The position numbers were made by a program, and so were the translations under genes. The notes under the pieces are model-generated. The model searched no databases, was not told where the DNA came from, and saw only the letters and a program-made list of their open reading frames with translations. Shown here piece by piece: positions 8,794-18,470 of a stretch of DNA of 64,000 nucleotides. This stretch comes from Fusibacter_C sp942493125 (GTDB lineage: Bacteria > Bacillota > Clostridia > Peptostreptococcales > Acidaminobacteraceae), in contig OW818667.1 of assembly GCA_942493125.1 (NCBI GenBank), positions 2,914,001-2,978,000 of the forward strand, in the 5' to 3' direction. Every line of letters starts with the position of its first letter. The first letter of the stretch is position 1.

Positions 8794-10549
8794 AGGGAGC
8801 ATCATCTACATTAACGGTCCGGTTGTAAAAGGAACGCATATGGGACAATTTCAGATGCGTGAAATGGTTATGGTAGGTGATAGTATGCTGATCGCTGAAG
8901 TAATCGGACTCGATGACAATGTAGGCACAATCCAAGTATTTGAAGAAACTGAGGGCATCAAGCTCGGTGAGAAAATCGTCGGACTTGGCACACCGTTATC
9001 GCTAAAACTTGGCCCAGGACTCATCGGAAATATTTTCGATGGAATCGGTAGACCACTCAACATCATAGAAAAAATGAGTGGCAACTTCATGCCGCTTGGG
9101 ATTGGTCTTTTATCCATCGATCTTGAACGTCCTTGGGAAGTTACCATGAAAGTTGGAGCAGGCGAAACCGTCAAGGGAGGTCAAATCATTGCTGAAGTAC
9201 CTGAGTCAGGGCTCGTCGTACACAAGATTATGATGCCTCCTAGTGTAGAAGGCACTATCGAGTTTGCCGTACCAAACGGTTCATATAGCCTTGATAGCGT
9301 TTTGCTCAAAGTGAAAGATAGAAGTGGTAAAATAACGGATGTTAAGATGTACCAAGAATGGCCAGTCAGAAAGGCACGCCCAATTGGAACGCGCATGCGC
9401 ATATCCAAACCACTGATCACTGGCCAGAGAATTCTAGACACGTTCTTTCCGATCGCAAAAGGCGGTACAGCTGCTATACCAGGCGGATTCGGGACTGGAA
9501 AAACAATGACCCAGCACCAACTCGCTAAATGGTCTGATGCTGACATCATCATCTACATAGGATGTGGTGAACGTGGCAATGAGATGACGGATGTACTGGA
9601 AGAATTTCCAAAGCTCGTCGACCCAAAATCGGGCAAGGCGATTATGGAGCGTACCGTACTGATAGCAAACACGTCAAACATGCCTGTAGCGGCACGCGAG
9701 GCGAGTATCTATACTGGTATAACTATGGCAGAGTACTTCAGAGACATGGGCTATCACGTTGCGATTATGGCTGATTCAACTTCTAGATGGGCAGAAGCCC
9801 TCAGGGAGATCAGCGGTAGATTGGAAGAAATGCCAGCAGAAGAGGGTTATCCTGCCTACTTATCTTATCGCTTGGCAGAATTCTATGAAAGAGCAGGCTA
9901 TGTTAAGACGCTTCATGGCGAAGAAGGTTCCATCACGATCATAGGCGCTGTTTCACCTGCGGGTGGTGATTTTTCAGAGCCAGTAACTGAAAATACAAAG
10001 CGCTATGTCAATGCATTTCTTGCGCTGGACAGAAAACTTGCCTATGCGAGACACTATCCTGCCATCAATTGGCTGACGAGCTATAGCGGTTATTTGAAGA
10101 TGTTAAATGAATGGTATGCCGACAACGTCGGAGATGATGCCATTTCACTTAGAAACCAAATGATGGGACTGCTCCAAGAGGAAAGCAAATTACTCGACAT
10201 CGTACAACTGGTTGGTGAAGACGTTTTACCGGATTCACAGAGGGTTATCTTAGAGATTGCAAGGGTTGTCAAAACGGGCATCCTTCAACAAAATGCTTTT
10301 CACAAGGATGATTCCTTTGTACCTATGGAAAAGCAGTTCAGTATGCTCAGAACGGTATGGCATCTTTATGAAAGGGCAAATGGTTGCGCAGAGATTGGAA
10401 TCCCGATATCTTTAATTAAAGATTCCGCGATTTTTGAGAAGGTCATAAAAATGAAGTATACGATACCAAATGACAACTTGGCTGGGATTGATGAAATCGT
10501 CTCCGAAATCGATACTTACTATGATGCTTTGATCGCGCAATACAGTTAG
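8780..10549 (+). CDS. ntpA: V-type ATPase catalytic subunit A
   Basis: The protein has 589 residues; ATG start with GGAGG inside the end of ntpE. It contains the beta-barrel N-terminal domain, the A-specific non-homologous bulge (about residues 115-190), the P-loop GGFGTGKT at about 235-242, the GCGERGNEM stretch carrying the catalytic glutamate (about 260) and the DSTSRWAEALREISGRLEEMPAEEGYPAYL Walker-B region. It hydrolyses or makes ATP in the cytoplasmic head. The P-loop differs slightly from the usual GPFGSGKT, with all catalytic residues kept. The length is typical. Confidence 0.97.
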   Translation: MRTNEGSIIYINGPVVKGTHMGQFQMREMVMVGDSMLIAEVIGLDDNVGTIQVFEETEGIKLGEKIVGLGTPLSLKLGPGLIGNIFDGIGRPLNIIEKMSGNFMPLGIGLLSIDLERPWEVTMKVGAGETVKGGQIIAEVPESGLVVHKIMMPPSVEGTIEFAVPNGSYSLDSVLLKVKDRSGKITDVKMYQEWPVRKARPIGTRMRISKPLITGQRILDTFFPIAKGGTAAIPGGFGTGKTMTQHQLAKWSDADIIIYIGCGERGNEMTDVLEEFPKLVDPKSGKAIMERTVLIANTSNMPVAAREASIYTGITMAEYFRDMGYHVAIMADSTSRWAEALREISGRLEEMPAEEGYPAYLSYRLAEFYERAGYVKTLHGEEGSITIIGAVSPAGGDFSEPVTENTKRYVNAFLALDRKLAYARHYPAINWLTSYSGYLKMLNEWYADNVGDDAISLRNQMMGLLQEESKLLDIVQLVGEDVLPDSQRVILEIARVVKTGILQQNAFHKDDSFVPMEKQFSMLRTVWHLYERANGCAEIGIPISLIKDSAIFEKVIKMKYTIPNDNLAGIDEIVSEIDTYYDALIAQYS

Positions 10550-10557
10550 GTGGAGAA

Positions 10558-11928
10558 ATGGTAAAAGAGTATTTAAAAATAGATAAAATTGAAGGCCCCC
10601 TCATATTCCTGAAAGGAATCAAAGAAGCCCGATATGGTGAAATCATAGAAATTAAAATGGAAAATGAAAATAGGATAGGCAAAATCATCAAAATTGATGA
10701 GAACTTAGTCGTTGCCCAAGTCTTTGAGGGAACGTCTGGCCTAAGTACGGTCAATGCTTCTGTAAGATTCACCGGCGAGCAAATGACGCTCAATCTTTCT
10801 AAAGAAATTTTGGGACGCGTCTTTAATGGCCTTGGGAATCCGATCGACGGTGGTGGCCCAATCTATTCCAAAAACAATTACAACATCAATTCACGACCAA
10901 TCAATCCGGTAGCTAGGCGGTATCCAAGAGATTACATTGAAACGGGTATCTCCTCTATCGATATCTTAAGCACGCTCATTAGAGGGCAAAAACTGCCAAT
11001 CTTTTCAGGCAATGGTTTGCCGCATAAAGAACTCGCCGCTCAAATCGTCAGTCAAGCGAAGATTTCCTCGGCTCTGGATGAAAAATTTGCTATCTGCTTC
11101 GTCGCTATTGGTGTCACAAAAGACGAGGGAGCTTATTTTGTCGAGAAATTTGAAGAAACCGGTACGCTTAACAATGTCGTCATGTACATGAACTACGCTG
11201 ACGATCCTGTTACGGAACGATTAAGCATACCGAAATGCGCTTTAACAGCTGCTGAATATCTGGCTTTTGAAGAAGACATGCACATACTCGTCGTCATGAC
11301 AGATATGACGAACTATTGTGAAGCACTTCGCGAAATTGCATCGGCCAAAGAAGAAGTGCCAAGTAGAAAAGGGTATCCTGGTTATTTATATTCCGATCTC
11401 GCTTTCATCTATGAAAGAGCGGGTATGCTTAAAAATAAGAAGGGTTCAATAACGTTTATTCCGATTTTGACGATGCCAAATGACGACATCACGCATCCTA
11501 TTCCAGACCTTACAGGATACATTACAGAAGGTCAGATTGTTTTGTCGCGCGACCTCGCTAACAAGGACTTAAATCCGCCTATCAATGTAATGCCTTCGTT
11601 GTCACGTCTTATGAAGGATGGCATTGGTGAGGGCTTTACACGTGCTGACCATCCGGATCTTGCCAATCAACTCTTTTCGTCGTTTTCTAAAGTACTAGAT
11701 GTGCGTTCTTTGGCACAGATTATTGGTGAATCCGATCTGTCCGAAACGGATAAATTGTACATGGAATATGGTAAAATGTTTGAAAAAGTCTTTATCAATC
11801 AGGGGTTTTCCGAGAGACGAACGATTACTCAAAGCCTCGATCTAGGATGGAAAACGCTGTCGATTCTGCCACCAGAAACGTTAGACAGACTGGATGAAGC
11901 GACGATTCTCAAATATCATAGGAGATGA
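10558..11928 (+). CDS. ntpB: V-type ATPase subunit B (non-catalytic, regulatory)
   Basis: The protein has 456 residues; ATG start preceded by GGTGGAG. It lacks a Walker-A lysine, as expected for B subunits: the equivalent loop reads FSGNGLPHKELAAQI. It retains the VFNGLGNPIDGG barrel motif near residue 95, MTDMTNYCEALREIASAKEEVPSRKGYPGYLYSDLA and the DLTGYITEGQI segment near the C-terminus. It alternates with subunit A in the hexameric head. It is intact; the stop codon is followed 4 bases later by the ntpD start. Confidence 0.97.
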   Translation: MVKEYLKIDKIEGPLIFLKGIKEARYGEIIEIKMENENRIGKIIKIDENLVVAQVFEGTSGLSTVNASVRFTGEQMTLNLSKEILGRVFNGLGNPIDGGGPIYSKNNYNINSRPINPVARRYPRDYIETGISSIDILSTLIRGQKLPIFSGNGLPHKELAAQIVSQAKISSALDEKFAICFVAIGVTKDEGAYFVEKFEETGTLNNVVMYMNYADDPVTERLSIPKCALTAAEYLAFEEDMHILVVMTDMTNYCEALREIASAKEEVPSRKGYPGYLYSDLAFIYERAGMLKNKKGSITFIPILTMPNDDITHPIPDLTGYITEGQIVLSRDLANKDLNPPINVMPSLSRLMKDGIGEGFTRADHPDLANQLFSSFSKVLDVRSLAQIIGESDLSETDKLYMEYGKMFEKVFINQGFSERRTITQSLDLGWKTLSILPPETLDRLDEATILKYHRR

Positions 11929-11932
11929 TGCG

Positions 11933-12544
11933 ATGGAGAAACTGACGCCGACCAAAGCCAATCTCATGAAATCAAAAGCGCTCTTGATATTTTCTAGACA
12001 AGGGTATCAACTCCTAGATAAAAAACGTAGTGTTCTGATACGTGAGATGATGATGATGATCGAAGAAGTAAAAAGTCTTCAAGTAAAAATTGATGAAATT
12101 TTTGTTGAAGTTTATGCGACACTGAATCACGCAACTGTGACCATGGGATCAAGTGCCGTCATGGAGACCGCTTTGTCCATTCCAGTTGATGAAAATATGA
12201 CCATTTTGAATAAAAGTATTATGAACGTTGAAATACCAACAATCAAGTATGATGAAAAGCCGCTCAAACCGTATTATGGTTTTTATCGAACCAATTCGGC
12301 AATCGACTTAACCGTCGTAAAAATGAGGGAAGTACAGTTGCTTGTCTACCACCTCGCCGAAGTGGAAAATGCCGTTTTTAGACTCGCGATAGAGATCAGA
12401 CAAACGAGCAAGCGAGCTAACGCACTCGATAAGATACAAATTCCTAAATACGTTGAAATGACAAAATGGATTGAAGAATCCCTAGAAGAAAAAGAGCGTG
12501 AAGATTTCTTTAGATTGAAGCGGCTTAAAGGGAAAAAATTCTAG
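11933..12544 (+). CDS. ntpD: V-type ATPase subunit D (rotor axle)
   Basis: The protein has 203 residues from ATG 11933, with AGGAGATG just ahead; an in-frame ATG at 11894 lies within ntpB and would add an unlikely extension. The start LTPTKANLMKSKALL matches the conserved N-terminus of subunit D (xPTKxxLxxLKxxL), followed by a long antiparallel coiled coil. The C-terminal helix is rich in Arg and Lys. It is the last gene of the operon; a terminator follows after 40 bases. Confidence 0.93.
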   Translation: MEKLTPTKANLMKSKALLIFSRQGYQLLDKKRSVLIREMMMMIEEVKSLQVKIDEIFVEVYATLNHATVTMGSSAVMETALSIPVDENMTILNKSIMNVEIPTIKYDEKPLKPYYGFYRTNSAIDLTVVKMREVQLLVYHLAEVENAVFRLAIEIRQTSKRANALDKIQIPKYVEMTKWIEESLEEKEREDFFRLKRLKGKKF

Positions 12545-12584
12545 TCATGTTAACATTAAAAAAAGTTGCTCATAAAGAGTCTAT

Positions 12585-12618
12585 AAAAGGGGAATGTCGC
12601 TTGCGCCATTCCCTTTTT
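12585..12618 (+). terminator. Terminator of the V-ATPase operon
   Basis: GGGAATG and CATTCCC form the stem (extended by A/T pairs), followed by TTTTT. Confidence 0.88.
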
Positions 12619-12675
12619 ACATGAGATAATGATGATAGTGTTTTTTTATAATGATCTAAAAAGGAGATTGCACAT

Positions 12676-13068
12676 ATGATAAGTACAAAGGATATGGTTA
12701 TCATCATTTACGTTGAAGATCAGGGACGGTCTAAAATGTTTTATACAGAACTCTTAGGCACAAGGCCAGTTCTCGATGTGTTTGGCATGACTGAGATTCC
12801 ACTTACCGAAACCACGAGACTTGGCATATTGCCTGGAGATGGCATTGTCGGTATTTTGGAAGGCAATGTCGATAACCCGAATCAGAATACAGCTTATCCG
12901 AGATGCGAAATCTATTTATATGTAGATGATCCTGTTTATTATTACAACAGAGTCATCGAGCTTGGTGGCCGTGGCATAAGTGAAGCAAAGCAAAGAAATT
13001 GGGGGGATTACGTCTCCTATTGTACCGATTTTGATGGCAATATCCTCGCCTTTGCAAAGATGAAGTGA
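12676..13068 (+). CDS. VOC (glyoxalase/bleomycin-resistance) family protein
   Basis: The protein has 130 residues; AAGGAG ribosome site 8-9 nt before ATG. The sequence shows the paired beta-alpha-beta-beta-beta modules of the vicinal oxygen chelate fold: an N-terminal IIIYVEDQGRSKMFYTELLG, a mid-protein EIYLYVDD strand and a C-terminal DFDGNILAFAKM, the usual place of a metal-binding Glu, here not obvious. Family members include lyases, dioxygenases and antibiotic-binding proteins, so a substrate cannot be named. It is monocistronic, between two terminators. Confidence 0.85.
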   Translation: MISTKDMVIIIYVEDQGRSKMFYTELLGTRPVLDVFGMTEIPLTETTRLGILPGDGIVGILEGNVDNPNQNTAYPRCEIYLYVDDPVYYYNRVIELGGRGISEAKQRNWGDYVSYCTDFDGNILAFAKMK

Positions 13069-13069
13069 A

Positions 13070-13118
13070 AAAAAGCGTGACTCAAAATGACGATTCATTT
13101 TTGGGTCACGCTCTTTTG
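13070..13118. terminator. Bidirectional terminator between convergent genes
   Basis: AGCGTGAC pairs with GTCACGCT and the stem continues through CAAAA/TTTTG. A-rich on the left and T-rich on the right, it serves both the VOC gene and the WG-repeat gene. Confidence 0.88.
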
Positions 13119-13122
13119 ATTT

Positions 13123-14784
13123 TTAGTGCTCAAAACTGTTCCAAAGTGAGCCATCGACATCAATGATAGACATCAGGTCTTCATAAGGAATTGAGAATTC
13201 TTGAAAGCCTGCTGCATAAGCTGCGATGTCATATGGATAGAAATAGATAATCAACGCATCCTTTGCAATGATGAAGTTTGTATCTTCTGTTAGACCTTTA
13301 AAGCTTTCTGGAAATACCATGGTATTGCCACTATCATAGCTTTTTTGTATGGATTCAAAGAGTATCGCATCCAGTGTTTCAATATAACGGCTATTTTTCA
13401 CAAATAAATCTTTAAGCGCATATAATTTCCCGGTTTTTATGTCGAATTGATAGTATTCGCTTATTGGCATACCGTGTGCAGCCCCCGTTGGATAGTCATA
13501 ACCACTTTTGTGAATCGTCAATAACGCACCGCTTAAACTCACAGCAAATTGATCATCCACTGAAAGGCCTACAAGTGATTCTTCAGTTCGATTGTCAATG
13601 AAAAGCGTCTTCAGGTTTGCATTGATATCGGCTTGAACTTGCTCATCATCGAGACCAATGATGGTTGGATAGACGACTAAAGCTGTGCGATGAAGGCGTT
13701 CCTTGTTTTGCTTGATGGTAATGGCATCCGAAAGCTTATAGGTTTGATCGGCTTGCCATATAGCGGTATCATCCTCTGTTAAATAGGCGAGTTCGCCATC
13801 TATATCGGCTTTGATCAAGTCACCAGTAAAAGTCAAAGTGCCTATCCCTGTGCGTTTCGGAAGCGTATCTACGCGCTTGCCGTCGCGACCTATGAAGAAA
13901 GTTTCTGTGCCATCATTTGCAGATGCAAAATCACCTTGATAGGGCTTAACATCGTAATAGATGTAATCGGTCAATTTTTTTCCAGTTTGATCGAATATCG
14001 CTGAGAGGGTATCTAGTACATCGTAAAATTCACCTTCAGGATCTTTGACTTCAAAGAAGCCATTGCCTAAGTTCGTAATGCTATTATATACTGCTGGTAT
14101 GATCAATTGGCCATCAAGGCTGACGACGCCAATTTTTGAACCATCTTGCCCCCCACTTATAAACAGTGCATAGCCATCTTTGACATCGTATAGGCCTGTA
14201 TATTCAGAACTGAGCTCGATCGTCTTTATAGTGGCTGCGCTTTTATCGATAACAATCAATTCATCTGTCGTGCTTGAGACGATTGCTGTTCCGTCAGCTT
14301 TAAATGGCGTTGTCATGAGATAAGTCGGTTTTATGACGATCGTTCCAGTGGTGTCAATGTAGCCCATTTTATAGGTGGCTTGATCGATAAAAGCGGCCAT
14401 TCCATTTTGAAAGGGCTCAATCGACCCTTCATTTTGAAAGAGAACATCACCCGCTTGGTTTAAAACTTTATAGTAGTTTCCGTCATTTATAATTGCTAAA
14501 CCTTCTGAGAAGTCGCTGCCATATAGATATTGTGGTTGAATCACAAAATTACCTGAACCATCGATATAACCATATTTTTTTTGTCCATCTACAAATTGAT
14601 ACGCGAGGTACAAGTTCGCATCCGTATCAGAAGGGGCCGTTTGTGTCGTTTCAATTTCAGTTTCAACTTCTGTCCCAACTTCTGATGAATTAGGTGGTGT
14701 GTCCTTCAGAATATTGCCACATCCGGCAAGTGTCATGAGTGAGATGATGAGTAGCCATACGATCGATCGTTTCTGTCGTTTCAT
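13123..14784 (-). CDS. WG-repeat lipoprotein with a DUF3298-like C-terminal domain
   Basis: The protein has 553 residues from ATG 14784; the ATG twelve bases upstream is part of the TGGAGGA ribosome site. The N-terminus is a lipoprotein signal with the lipobox LAGC (cleavage before Cys at about residue 22), so it is anchored outside the membrane. Residues about 65-330 hold several WG/KWG-type repeats (GYIDGSGNFVIQPQY, GYIDTTGTIVIKPTY, GVVSLDGQLIIPAVY). The last 200 residues resemble the DUF3298/RsiV sensor fold (PISEYYQFDIKTGKLYALKDLF, then PYEDLMSII). A role in envelope sensing or ligand binding is inference. Confidence 0.83.
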   Translation of the reverse strand: MKRQKRSIVWLLIISLMTLAGCGNILKDTPPNSSEVGTEVETEIETTQTAPSDTDANLYLAYQFVDGQKKYGYIDGSGNFVIQPQYLYGSDFSEGLAIINDGNYYKVLNQAGDVLFQNEGSIEPFQNGMAAFIDQATYKMGYIDTTGTIVIKPTYLMTTPFKADGTAIVSSTTDELIVIDKSAATIKTIELSSEYTGLYDVKDGYALFISGGQDGSKIGVVSLDGQLIIPAVYNSITNLGNGFFEVKDPEGEFYDVLDTLSAIFDQTGKKLTDYIYYDVKPYQGDFASANDGTETFFIGRDGKRVDTLPKRTGIGTLTFTGDLIKADIDGELAYLTEDDTAIWQADQTYKLSDAITIKQNKERLHRTALVVYPTIIGLDDEQVQADINANLKTLFIDNRTEESLVGLSVDDQFAVSLSGALLTIHKSGYDYPTGAAHGMPISEYYQFDIKTGKLYALKDLFVKNSRYIETLDAILFESIQKSYDSGNTMVFPESFKGLTEDTNFIIAKDALIIYFYPYDIAAYAAGFQEFSIPYEDLMSIIDVDGSLWNSFEH

Positions 14785-14854
14785 GTTGTCCTCCATTACT
14801 GAATGCTAAGAATATTTTATTGTGTACTCAATAGAATCGTACCATCTTTTGCCA

Positions 14855-15475
14855 TCACTGACTATTCATTTTGTCGATTTGTCGGTCATGATAATTTCCA
14901 AATACGACCATGGCGAACAAAGAACCAACAAAAGCCATTGTAATATCCTTATGCGTGTCCAAAAAATCACCTTGTAAACCCAAAACAACTTCACCGGGAA
15001 TATTTGTTATGATTGTCGCCAAATATTCTAGCAGCTCATACATGGCACTAACGCCCATCGCTACGCTTAAAATGTAATAATAGAACATTTTGTTTCTTGT
15101 CATTTGTTCCTTTCTAATAAAAACTTCTTTCGCCATCAAGGAAGGTGTAAACCCTTGCATAAAGTGTCCGACGCGATCGAACTGGTTGCGCTCAATATTA
15201 AAAACGTCACCAAGCCATTCAAAGAGCGGATTTGCAGTATAAGTGTACTTTGCACCGATTAGCAGGATGATGACGTGAAAACAAACCACAGCGTAAGTAA
15301 AGGTTGAAAATTGAAATTTTGGATAAACGTAAACGAGGCCAGTTACAAGAGCTACAGCAGGGATTGATAGTAAAAACCAGGATTGCATGTCAAGAGGGTT
15401 GATGGCAGACCATAGATAGACACAAATAGCAATGATAAACAGGCTACTATGCTTCAAATTCATTTTCATATTCAT
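14855..15475 (-). CDS. DUF2238 (YjdF-type) membrane protein
   Basis: The protein has 206 residues from the ATG at 15475, chosen because GGAGG lies 8 nt upstream; two earlier starts lack one. It has about six hydrophobic helices. The motifs RNQFDRVGHFMQGF, a mid-helix YELLEYL and LGLQGDFLDTHKDI fit the DUF2238 pattern (QxDRxGHFxxGF ... GDxxDTQxDM). The conserved charged residues inside the membrane suggest catalysis or ion/lipid binding, but the family function is unknown. It is transcribed alone, divergent from the nitroreductase. Confidence 0.85.
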   Translation of the reverse strand: MNMKMNLKHSSLFIIAICVYLWSAINPLDMQSWFLLSIPAVALVTGLVYVYPKFQFSTFTYAVVCFHVIILLIGAKYTYTANPLFEWLGDVFNIERNQFDRVGHFMQGFTPSLMAKEVFIRKEQMTRNKMFYYYILSVAMGVSAMYELLEYLATIITNIPGEVVLGLQGDFLDTHKDITMAFVGSLFAMVVFGNYHDRQIDKMNSQ

Positions 15476-15648
15476 CTTTATCGCCTCCTCTGTATTACCT
15501 ATATCCAAATTGCGAACGGAATATCTAAATGTTAACAATTAAACGCATATTTTCGATGGGTCTTATGCTACAATACGAAATATGGACTATATAAGGTAGT
15601 TATGGTTAAATGAGTTATTGTTAAAACGGTAGTTGATAAGGAGTTAAT

Positions 15649-16479
15649 ATGAAATTCGAAAAATCTGTCATTGATAATATTAAGACGAGGGTAAGTACTC
15701 GAACTTTTGACGAACGAGCGATACAAGGCGAAACGTTAAAGAAATTTGAAGCGTATTTAGATGAAATCAATATGTCGACGAAAATCAATGCGCGCTTTAT
15801 TTTGGCTCAAGGGATTGGAAGCGGCGACAAAAAACTAGGCACTTATGGCGTTATTTCAGGGGCACATACTTATATCATCGGATTGATCGACAAATCTGAA
15901 ACGGATGCGGCAGCCTTTGGGTATCTTTTTGAGGAAATTGTACTTGCAGCCAATGACCTTGGCCTTCATACCTGTTGGTTGGGCGGCACTTTCAAGAAAA
16001 GTGATTTTGAAGCTAAATTGACCTTGAAAGAGGATGAAAAAATCGCGATCATTTCACCGCTTGGTTATAAAAAAGAAAAACAGCGCATGCTTGAAACGGC
16101 GATGCGTGGTTTAGTTGGTGCAAACAAAAGAAAGCCATGGCAAGAACTATTTTTTGATGAAACGCTTGAAGTGGCTCTCGATGAAAACAAAGTAAAAGCA
16201 TATGCTGTTCCTTTTGAAATGGTGCGTTTGGGACCGTCTGCTTCAAATAAACAGCCATGGCGTATTGTTAAAAAGGCAGATTGCTATCATTTTTATTTGA
16301 GTCGGACAAAAGGTTATGGTGCATTGGACTTCGATATGCAGCTCAATGACGTAGGTATCGCGATGTGTCATTTTGAACTTTCTGCAAAAGAACTCGGCCT
16401 TAAAGGTAGTTGGCATAAACAAAGTCCAGGCGATTTGAAGAACGATTGGGTGTATGTCAACAGTTGGGTAATAGAGTAG
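15649..16479 (+). CDS. TM1586-type nitroreductase-family protein
   Basis: The protein has 276 residues; ATG preceded by AAGGAG. It begins with SVIDNIKTRVSTRTFDER, the opening helix of the nitroreductase fold that binds FMN phosphate through Arg residues. The middle GYLFEEIVLAANDLGLHTCWLGGTF is the family's conserved core helix. The second half repeats a nitroreductase-like half (RLGPSASNKQPWRIV), so both subdomains are in one chain as in the TM1586 group. It probably reduces a quinone or nitro-like compound with NAD(P)H in the cytoplasm; the substrate is unknown. The hydrolase gene follows after 12 bases and may be co-transcribed. Confidence 0.85.
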   Translation: MKFEKSVIDNIKTRVSTRTFDERAIQGETLKKFEAYLDEINMSTKINARFILAQGIGSGDKKLGTYGVISGAHTYIIGLIDKSETDAAAFGYLFEEIVLAANDLGLHTCWLGGTFKKSDFEAKLTLKEDEKIAIISPLGYKKEKQRMLETAMRGLVGANKRKPWQELFFDETLEVALDENKVKAYAVPFEMVRLGPSASNKQPWRIVKKADCYHFYLSRTKGYGALDFDMQLNDVGIAMCHFELSAKELGLKGSWHKQSPGDLKNDWVYVNSWVIE

Positions 16480-16491
16480 GCGGATGGAAAG

Positions 16492-17364
16492 ATGATGATA
16501 AGCGGCAAAGCAATGGCGATCAATAGCGTTTTAAAACTGACAAAATTTAAAGACAACATAGATTTTTTTGAACCAAGACGCTCAAAAAAAGTTAAGTTGC
16601 CTCAATCGCTTTATAAATTCAATATTATTGAAACCGTGCAAATTATGGGTTGCAATGTTCATAACATTTTACCCTTTGCAGAATCGACAAAGCAGCACGT
16701 CCTTTTTTTCCACGGAGGCGGTTATGTCCATGAACCCTCACGCAATAATCTGGCGATGATTGAAAAGTTCATCGGACTTGCTAAATGTATGATTAGTTAT
16801 GTAGAGTATCCTCTTAGTCCAGAATCCAATGTCAATGAAACCATCGAGATGGTCTTTGAGACCTATAAAGCACAGGTTGAAAAATTTCCCGATCATACGT
16901 TCATATTGATGGGCGATTCAGCAGGAGGCGGCTTGGCATTGGCATTGGCAATCCATATCAAAATGAATCAAATTAAACAACCAGAAAAGTTAATCCTCTT
17001 CTCACCATGGCTGGACATAAGCTTAACGAATCCAGAAATCGCGCTTTATGAAGAAAAAGATTTTATGTTGAGCACAGAAACGTTAAGGGACGTCGGTAAA
17101 CGATACGCCTTCGATGTGCCACTGGATGATTATAAGGTCTCGCCAATATATGGCGATCTCAACGATTTGGGTGATATTCTTGTATTTTACGGCTCAGAAG
17201 AAATACTCAAACCAGATTGCGAAAAACTCATCAGTACAAAAGGACTTAAAAACACTTTTGTCAAAGGGATTGAATTTGAAGACATGCAGCATGACTGGGT
17301 TGTTCTTCCGATATTGGAGCAAGATCTTGCACTGGGTGATGTGATTGATTTCATGTTATTGTAA
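16492..17364 (+). CDS. Alpha/beta hydrolase (HSL-type esterase)
   Basis: The protein has 290 residues. It has the oxyanion-hole motif HGGGYVHEP at about residue 75 and the nucleophile elbow GDSAGGGLALAL at about 142 (Ser about 144), as in hormone-sensitive-lipase-type esterases. A late DMQHDW stretch supplies the catalytic His; the Asp would come from the segment before it (FYGSEEIL). It likely hydrolyses short-chain or acetyl esters in the cytoplasm. The start is ATG 16492 or 16495; GGCGG precedes both. Confidence 0.88.
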   Translation: MMISGKAMAINSVLKLTKFKDNIDFFEPRRSKKVKLPQSLYKFNIIETVQIMGCNVHNILPFAESTKQHVLFFHGGGYVHEPSRNNLAMIEKFIGLAKCMISYVEYPLSPESNVNETIEMVFETYKAQVEKFPDHTFILMGDSAGGGLALALAIHIKMNQIKQPEKLILFSPWLDISLTNPEIALYEEKDFMLSTETLRDVGKRYAFDVPLDDYKVSPIYGDLNDLGDILVFYGSEEILKPDCEKLISTKGLKNTFVKGIEFEDMQHDWVVLPILEQDLALGDVIDFMLL

Positions 17365-17378
17365 AATAAAAACATAAA

Positions 17379-17440
17379 GAAAAGGGAAAATCTCATTATG
17401 ACTTTTGGTAGTCATCTCGAAATTTTCCCTTTTTTATTTT
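17379..17440. terminator. Bidirectional terminator
   Basis: AAAGGGAAAAT pairs with ATTTTCCCTTT over an inner imperfect stem (TCTCATTATGACT with AGTCATCTCGA), followed by a T-run. It separates the hydrolase gene from the convergent LEA-like gene. Confidence 0.88.
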
Positions 17441-17446
17441 GTCGAT

Positions 17447-17728
17447 TTAATGATCATTCATATTGCTTTTGATATCATCCACTTTATCTTTTGCAGTATC
17501 TTTAACATCATCTATTTTACTTTTTGCCTGATCTTTTAAATCATCTGCTTTATCTTTCAAATCACTGGTCTTATCTTTTAAATCGTCCAAAATATCATCT
17601 GTCTTTACTCTTGCATCTTTGACGACATCGTCCAATTTGTCCTTAATATCTCCTGTCTTATCCTTTAAATCGTCCATTTTATCTTTGGAGCCATGTACCA
17701 ATTTGTCGAACGTATCCTTTAAACTCAT
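17447..17728 (-). CDS. LEA-like amphipathic repeat protein
   Basis: The protein has 93 residues from ATG 17728, preceded by AAGGAGGATATAC. The whole chain is built from DDLKDK/DIKDK/DVKDK-type units about 11 residues long, with almost only Lys, Asp, Leu, Ile, Val and Thr, no Cys or aromatic residues after the N-terminus. This is the make-up of late-embryogenesis-abundant-like or apolipoprotein-like amphipathic helices which protect membranes or proteins under stress. No signal peptide is present, so it should be cytoplasmic. The function is inferred from composition only. Confidence 0.8.
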   Translation of the reverse strand: MSLKDTFDKLVHGSKDKMDDLKDKTGDIKDKLDDVVKDARVKTDDILDDLKDKTSDLKDKADDLKDQAKSKIDDVKDTAKDKVDDIKSNMNDH

Positions 17729-17944
17729 GTATATCCTCCTTATCATGATAAGTAAAGAAACTGAATGATTCCAATTTCCATCAGTAATTGACATGTGTTG
17801 AGTTACTTGACGTATTAAATTTACCCATATAGAGCGACTTTACACAATTTTGTGCTTAAGTGGATGCCATTAAAGAAGTTGATGTGATTTATTGTCTGCA
17901 ATATGCTAAAATTGTATTATAAATCATTATTTTGGAGGTAAACC

Positions 17945-18433
17945 ATGCGATTATTGATTATATACGGAAGTAAGACTGGCACGACAGAAGAATGTGCAAA
18001 CAAAATTAAGGCGACTCTCGAAACACGTCAAGATATAGCTACGATCGATATGTACAATCTTGCAAAACGTCCAAAAATTAATTTGGACGATTATGAAACC
18101 ATCGTTATCGGATCGCCAATCTATATGGGGCAGATCCGAAACTCAGTAAAGACATTTTTAGGTTATAATATCGAAAAATTGATGCAGAAAAACTTGCATT
18201 TCTTTGTCTGTGGTTTAGCCCGAGGTGATGAAGGTGTAGAACTCTTCAAAAAGCAAGTACCGACGACATTGTTCAGACATGCAAAGCAAGTCAAGCAGCT
18301 TGGTGGTGATGTTCATGTGGATCGATTAGGCTTTCTGTATAAATTCATTATGAAAAAGATTCTGGCTGAAAGCAAACCTGAACTCGGGTTGCTCGATGAT
18401 GCAATTGTTGACTTTGCAAATCAAATTGACTAG
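17945..18433 (+). CDS. Flavodoxin-domain protein (HemG-like)
   Basis: The protein has 162 residues; start ATG with GGAGG 9 nt upstream. It opens with IYGSKTGTTEECANKI, the FMN-phosphate loop of flavodoxins, followed by the IGSPIYMGQIRNSVKTFL segment that forms the isoalloxazine pocket. Length and this second motif resemble the protoporphyrinogen-oxidase (HemG) and flavodoxin-5 groups more than electron-carrier flavodoxins. No heme genes are nearby, so it is left as a flavodoxin-domain protein. Confidence 0.85.
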   Translation: MRLLIIYGSKTGTTEECANKIKATLETRQDIATIDMYNLAKRPKINLDDYETIVIGSPIYMGQIRNSVKTFLGYNIEKLMQKNLHFFVCGLARGDEGVELFKKQVPTTLFRHAKQVKQLGGDVHVDRLGFLYKFIMKKILAESKPELGLLDDAIVDFANQID

Positions 18434-18470
18434 ATAAATTCAACCTTTTATCGATACTGAGGTGAGCCTT

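Noticed and set aside
14785..14796. ATG 14796 as the start of the WG-repeat lipoprotein
   Set aside because: It is within TGGAGGA, the ribosome site of the ATG at 14784, which starts a proper lipoprotein signal.
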